Shown: positions 58,585 to 64,000 of the stretch, one piece after another | How the letters are laid out: every line of letters begins with the position of its first letter | Position numbering within the stretch: position 1 is the first letter of the stretch | Assembly (NCBI RefSeq): GCF_000002425.4 | Contig: NC_037275.1 | Coordinates: forward strand, 11,233,310-11,297,309 | DNA from: Physcomitrium patens | Taxonomy: Eukaryota > Streptophyta > Bryopsida > Funariales > Funariaceae | Reading direction: 5' to 3' | DNA length: 64,000 bases | The notes under the pieces: model-generated | Seen by the model: the letters and a program-made list of their open reading frames with translations, nothing else | What the model was told of the DNA's origin: nothing | Databases searched by the model: none | Made by a program: the position numbers and the translations under genes

Positions 58585-58781
58585 GGGAATGTTAAATAGA
58601 CCTAGGCTTTTACTAAATTGACCCACCCATCTTAACCATCATGAAAAAGTAATGCCATCTAGATTCGTTTTTCCACGATTGGATCCAAAATCAAAGAAAA
58701 CCAACCATATTCATCATGATTACCATATTCTTCATTATGGGTAGGTCATTTTAGTAAAATTTGGGTCTATTTAACATTCTC
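58585..58781. mobile_element. MITE, about 197 bp, with 45-bp terminal inverted repeats
   Basis: The left end (GGGAATGTTAAATAGACC, then TTTTACTAAATTGACCCACCC) is matched by the reverse complement of the right end (GAGAATGTTAAATAGACC, then TTTTACTAAAATGACCTACCC). Only a few mismatches interrupt about 45 bp. The core has no coding capacity. Both flanks are (TA)n, which fits insertion at TA, the target of Tc1/mariner (Stowaway-like) elements. Because the target is a TA run, the exact duplication cannot be told. An autonomous partner is not in the window. Confidence 0.82.
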
Positions 58782-60163
58782 ATATATATATATATATATA
58801 TATATTTACATACATATATGTGAAAGAAAAATTTCAAAGATACTCTTGGGTTTCAAAATGCCACTTGAAGCTTCTTCAATGTGAGATTCTATAAGGTGAA
58901 AGTTTTTATTTTATTTTATTCTATGTATTTTGTTTTTCTTCTCTTTTTTCTTATGATTAGTGTATCAATGAGTGCACATAGAAGCAAAATTAATAATATT
59001 ACATATACACTTATATTATATATACATGGATTTTTTTTTTCAAAAAGTTTAATTTGTCAAAAGTCTTGTATTCTTGTTTATGATTTTATTTTAGTCTTAT
59101 TTATTTCATAGGTGAACATCTAATAAAAATTTGTGGCCTTTTAGAAATGATCAAAGATTCATGCAACAATTAAAAAAAAATTAAGTAAATATGAAAATAG
59201 AATCATTTAAAACTTCCAATTCAATTTTTACATATTTTATTACTTTTTGCAATCTAATCTAAAAAATGTAATATGCAAATTAAAATCATGTTTAAATAGT
59301 AATAGAAATCAACTATTATCCACAATATTCAAAGTTAATACTCAAATATGAATGCAATACTTTAATGAAATTTGCAAGATAATTTTATGAGTTCCAAGTC
59401 TATACAAAATTAATACTATGTAGCTTTGATATAATTAAATAATAAATAGATCAAATTAAATAATAAAAAATTAAAAAAATGCATCATATTATTATAAATA
59501 ACTAATTTCTGAGAATTATTAAAGCTATTAAATTATTTTACATCATATTATTGTAATAAATCAATATTTTTTAAGGTAGTGCAATATTTAATATATGTGT
59601 TATTATTTTTATCTATTAATTTTTTTATAAACTTTAATATATCACAAATTATATTGAATATTTTTTTCGAAATAAATAATTGATCTATTATTTTATTTAA
59701 TTTTTTAATAATAAAAATATAAAATAATAAGGATATTCAAAATATTAAGCATATTTATTTGATAAGTTTTGAAATCAAAATTTAAAAATAAAAAATTCAA
59801 TTACATGAAATAAAACAAGTAATGTTATTTTAATAAAATTTGAATTTATATTGACAAATCATCTACAAAATTAAAAATATGTTACAAAATCGACTTACAA
59901 AATTAACTTACACATAGATAAATGAATAAAATCTAACTAATGAAAATACATTTTTATTTTTCTTTAACCACAAAGTAATGTTTCAATAAAAATTTGAAAA
60001 AATTATGTAATATCTTGAATATTTTTTTAAGAATTTAAATAAATAATAAAATTTAAAAAATATAAAACAAAAACAAAAAAAATCATTGAGAAAAAATCAA
60101 GTTTGTAGTAATAAAATTCTAGACTATATATATATATATATATAAACACAAACACACATACAT

Positions 60164-60261
<98 letters not shown>

Positions 60262-60667
60262 TGATTTAGAATTTAGAAAATTTAAATTCTTCTAAAATAT
60301 CATATATAAGAATTTAGAATTGGTTTTTTTTATTATTATTATTTGGTATTATAAATTATTATTTATTTTGAAATTCTATAATGTACATTTTACACTTTTA
60401 ATTTTGAGTTTTAAATCCTTATTTTTAAATGTAGGTTTTTTAAAACCATAAATATACATCTTAAAATAAAAAGAATCCAGTCTTACTTTAATAATATTTC
60501 AAATTACTTTTGATTTAAAATTAAAATTAAATTATATCTTATCCACTGTCAAAAATAAAGATAACAAGAATTTGCTAACTTACGTAATAGGATGTATTTA
60601 GACATGTCTAAGGATGTTTTTTCTAAATGATAATGTACTTTTTTGGGTTTTTTTTATTTTCTTTATT

Positions 60668-60710
<43 letters not shown>

Positions 60711-60914
60711 CTTATTTTCTTCTAAAATAAAAAGAATCAACTTAATATAATCATGATAGTAATAATTTAGAAATTTTTGTTGAAACCAAGGCATTTACTT
60801 CTTTAAGTTAATTTTTTTGTTTATTTAATAATCTTTACTTAATATATTTTAATTTATGAATATAAGGTTTTTTTCATTTACTTAGACAAAATATTCAATA
60901 GAATTTTTAGATTG

Positions 60915-60959
<45 letters not shown>

Positions 60960-62341
60960 ATAATTATTTACATCCAAATCATAATATCTTTTTTTTGTTA
61001 GAATATATGTGATTGAAAAAGAACAAAATTGAATTGACTTTTAGATAGATTTTGGAGGAAAAGATACTAACAAACAAATAGGTTTTAAAATTTTCAAATA
61101 GTTGTTTATTAACAAATATTTTTCACAATAAACCTAAATAATTTTTTAAAGTTATTTTTAATTTCTATAAACACAGAAGTGATTTTTATTATGTATTTGT
61201 TAAATATATACATTAATTAAAGATTTAATTTTTATCATATTAAAATGAACAATCAAAAAAAGATATATATATATATACAAAATATTAAAAAGATAAGAAA
61301 AGAAAATCCAAAATAATAAAATAAATAATTTAATAACAATTATTATTATTATTATTATTATATAATTTTAATTTTTATTATATCTAATTAATTTTTTATT
61401 TTGTAAATATGTTATATTATTTATATAACTTGACACAACTTTTGGTAGTTAGAAGTCAAAGGTTAAAAAAATATTTTTAATTTTTTTTTGTTTCTAATTA
61501 CACCTATATCAATTTTTTTTTAAAAATAATCTTATTATTTGAAATATTTCACATAATAATATTTTAAACTTTTATTTTATTTTTTTAAATAATCATATTA
61601 AGGTTAAGAAGGAAAGACTTTGTTGATACTATTAGGATATCACTTTATTATAATTATTGAATTGATTCTAAAATAATAGTATTTAAATTAAGATATTACC
61701 TTAAAAGCTATTATAGCAAGACTTGAATAAAAATAAAATATGAAACATATAGTGTTTAGATGTAAATACATTTTTAGTAATTTTTAAAAATTATAAATTA
61801 TAAATCATAAGCATTAAACTAATTATTTAATTTTCGTCTTATTCTTTATTATTCTATATACATACCTAAAACTATAAATCTATAACCTATACAATGTTAT
61901 TTTTTTAATATAATGATGAATTATTATAAAAATATTTATATGATTAAATTAAAAAAATTAAAGATCTTAAATTATACATAATTTAAAAGTAAAATTTATT
62001 AAATTAGAATTAACTTCAATAAAGTATTAATATAGATTAAATAAAATATTTAAAAAAAAAATATTAAATCTAATGTAAGATTTAATAATCTAATTATGTA
62101 GTATTATTTTATAAGCTTCATGATTTAAAATTTTTATTATAACATATTTTTTTATAAAATTATATTAATACTTTAACTATTATAATGATTATTAGATTAT
62201 TATAATTATTATATATGTATTTGTATCAGAAAAAATTATACACTTGAAATTTATTAACAAATGTTAACCATGCCATTTAATAAATATTCAAATCTTATTA
62301 TATAATTATTTGAGGGTCAAATCACACAATAAATTACATGA

Positions 62342-62374
<33 letters not shown>

Positions 62375-62957
62375 ATATTAAGATATTAAAGTCTTTTATT
62401 TTAAAAAAATAATTATCATATAAGTTTAATAATAGAAATTTGAAAATTGATTGTAAATATTTGATATTTTATTTTATGCTTATTTTATAAAATCATAGTT
62501 TTTAAACTTTAATATATATATATAATTACTAGGTTTATAAAATAATATTGTAAAAACATGCTACAATAAGATCTTTTCAAATGTTAAAGCAATAAGGCCT
62601 AAATACATAGAAATGACATGTGTTTAATTTATTGATGATAATTGTGCCAAGTTTTTTGTTGCTTGACTTAAGTGAGGTTCAATTGTCTTGGCATTGGAAG
62701 CTATTTCTTTCCATCCAATGTCTTTTCTTTCTTTATTAAAGTATCCAATAATATTTAAATATGTAAATCTTAACTTCAAGGATGTATGATTTAGCTTACT
62801 ACTTTCTTTGGACTATTCTTTTTAAGCATAGATTCTAATATTAAGAATCTATTCTATTTTTTTTTTAATAGTACAATTATTTTAACTTTTTTTGTTTAAA
62901 AGGGCAAGCTTAAATTATCCTTCACCTATCTTACTTAGGCCTTAGTTGTGGTAGTGG
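58782..62957. other. Very AT-rich intergenic stretch
   Basis: I see no gene. It holds long (TA)n tracts at about 58782-58805, 60126-60262 (with (CA)n inside), 60676-60708, 60921-60955 and 62342-62366, an (ATT)n run near 61341-61362, and unbroken A/T-rich sequence between them. Open frames are short and without domains. Toward 62600 the composition becomes slightly more balanced. Confidence 0.65.
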
Positions 62958-63460
62958 TGTCCCAAACATATATATTTATTCCAATAATTACTTATATGAT
63001 TAAATAGAAGTAAATTAAATTAGATTAATTTTATAATATCTTCTAGAAAAGCTTTTTAGAAGCTTCATAGATGTGGTTTTGAATTTACATGTATATTTAC
63101 TTGATTGATAGGTTAGAAACTTGGTCAAAAAATTAACAATGTGTAATACATATTGGTAGCTTGTAGAACAAGCTAACTATGTGGCGCATATATAGAAAAC
63201 TTGTCTTCTAAGTTAAGATATGTGTCTTGCAAAGTCAACACGTATTGAAGGTCTTATAGTATATTGCTATATAGCTTTTAATTAGATAATATATTTAAAG
63301 GCAAGAATGAAGCCTTCTTCACTCTTATTAATGCCTTGCTAGTCCTTAGTCTTGTTTTTATACTTTTTAGTCTTCTTGTCTTTGGCAATAGCTATTTAAT
63401 TCAATATATTATCATCTTTGAATAATTTTTTAATTTTTTTGAATAACACAAGTGTGTATT
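62958..63460 (+). repeat. Decayed LTR of the Gypsy family (probable solo LTR)
   Basis: This follows the intact LTR (reverse complement of 446-983) along most of its length. Shared blocks include TTCTAGAAAAGCTTTTTAGAAGCTTCATAGATG in part, GGTTAGAAACTTGGTCAA, GTGTCTTGCAAAGTCAACA and TCTTTGGCAATAGCTATT. The hairpin beside the TATA box is recognisable at 63303-63326. It has the same orientation as the copy at 16.5 kb and the opposite one to the intact element. No internal part is attached in the window. The right end is approximate. Confidence 0.78.
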
Positions 63461-64000
63461 GAATTTTCTTTCTTTGAAATTTGTATACTTGAAAATTTCA
63501 TAAGAGTATTTATTCATTTTTTTTATTTTGTTTTAGAAGTGAGTAAATTACTTCACTTATATTGTTGTATTTTGAAGGTTGTGGATTATTTATTTTAAAA
63601 TAAATAATTTAATTAGAAAATCCTTAAAAAAAAATATATATATTACTCTTCTTTATATAAATTTTCATTTGACATTAAAGGTTACGGATTACTCTCCTCT
63701 ATTTTGACTTGTGGATTTACTAAATTATTTGAAATGGAAGGAAAAGTCATAGATACTATACTTGATAGAAGTAAAAATAGATTTATAACTATTGCAGATC
63801 TTCATAAGCTTATCAACACTCTTAGGATGAAAATTTTACGTATCACTAATACCAAACATGGAAGCACTATTCTTCTACATATGGAAGAAGTCTAGAGTCT
63901 ATATGAAGAAGTTGTACAATTGAGGAAAGTAAATTGAATAGCTTGAAAATTAAATTCAGAAAAGTCTTGCTTCTATAAGCATAAGAGAGGTAAAGATTAG
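63461..64000. other. Window end, unassigned
   Basis: The sequence is AT-rich. The plus-strand frame at 63704-63895 (63 codons: FTKLFEMEGKVIDTILDRSK and following) reads like a protein fragment with normal-looking composition, but I do not recognise it. It could be part of a transposon or of a gene continuing outside the window. Confidence 0.35.

Noticed and set aside
1-64000. CRISPR arrays, tRNA or rRNA genes, bacterial operons
   Set aside because: No regularly spaced identical repeats, no cloverleaf with A and B box spacing that I could confirm, and no rRNA-like blocks were seen. The gene structures are eukaryotic.

Overview
The window looks like plant nuclear DNA, most likely from a bryophyte (moss-like) or another land plant with swimming sperm. 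The reasons are spliced GT-AG genes in AT-rich DNA, many (TA)n microsatellites, CCCTAAA telomere-type motifs, a plant LRR-VIII receptor kinase, a plant-type serine acetyltransferase, and a coiled-coil gene whose spliced protein reads as the axonemal ruler CCDC40/FAP172. That last gene is not expected in a plant without flagellated sperm. The species cannot be fixed from sequence alone.

Layout. 1-11.0 kb is a nest of retroelement fossils: part of an old LTR (1-425), a nearly complete Ty3/Gypsy chromovirus on the minus strand (446-6787, 538-bp LTRs, CCTCA target duplication), and the strongly decayed Copia element it landed in (6793-11008). Decayed LTRs of the same Gypsy family recur at 16.5-17.0 kb and 62.96-63.46 kb. 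12.87-15.10 kb holds a three-exon minus-strand gene of unknown function (311 codons). 15.1-22.3 kb is mostly AT-rich and non-coding. 22.3-29.3 kb is a 19-exon LRR receptor kinase (minus, about 1010 aa). 29.3-43.9 kb has no protein gene I can support. It contains a G/T-rich, C-poor block (33.2-36.0 kb) that may be a non-coding transcript, and many simple repeats. 43.9-47.1 kb is a secreted LRR protein (plus, 425 aa) with a long leader that probably contains introns. 48.4-53.9 kb is the ten-exon CCDC40 homologue (minus, 891 aa). 56.5-57.9 kb is serine acetyltransferase (plus, 434 aa), divergent from CCDC40. 58.6-58.8 kb is a 197-bp MITE sitting in a (TA)n tract. 58.8-64 kb is very AT-rich, with one more LTR fossil.

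The five host genes do not form an operon or a pathway. Two are extracellular leucine-rich-repeat proteins (a receptor kinase with an extracellular cysteine cluster, and a soluble LRR protein), one serves the sperm axoneme, one starts cysteine synthesis, and one is unknown. Exon limits were set by eye from splice consensus and reading phase. In every spliced model the exons sum to a multiple of three. I ran no homology search; family calls rest on remembered motifs.
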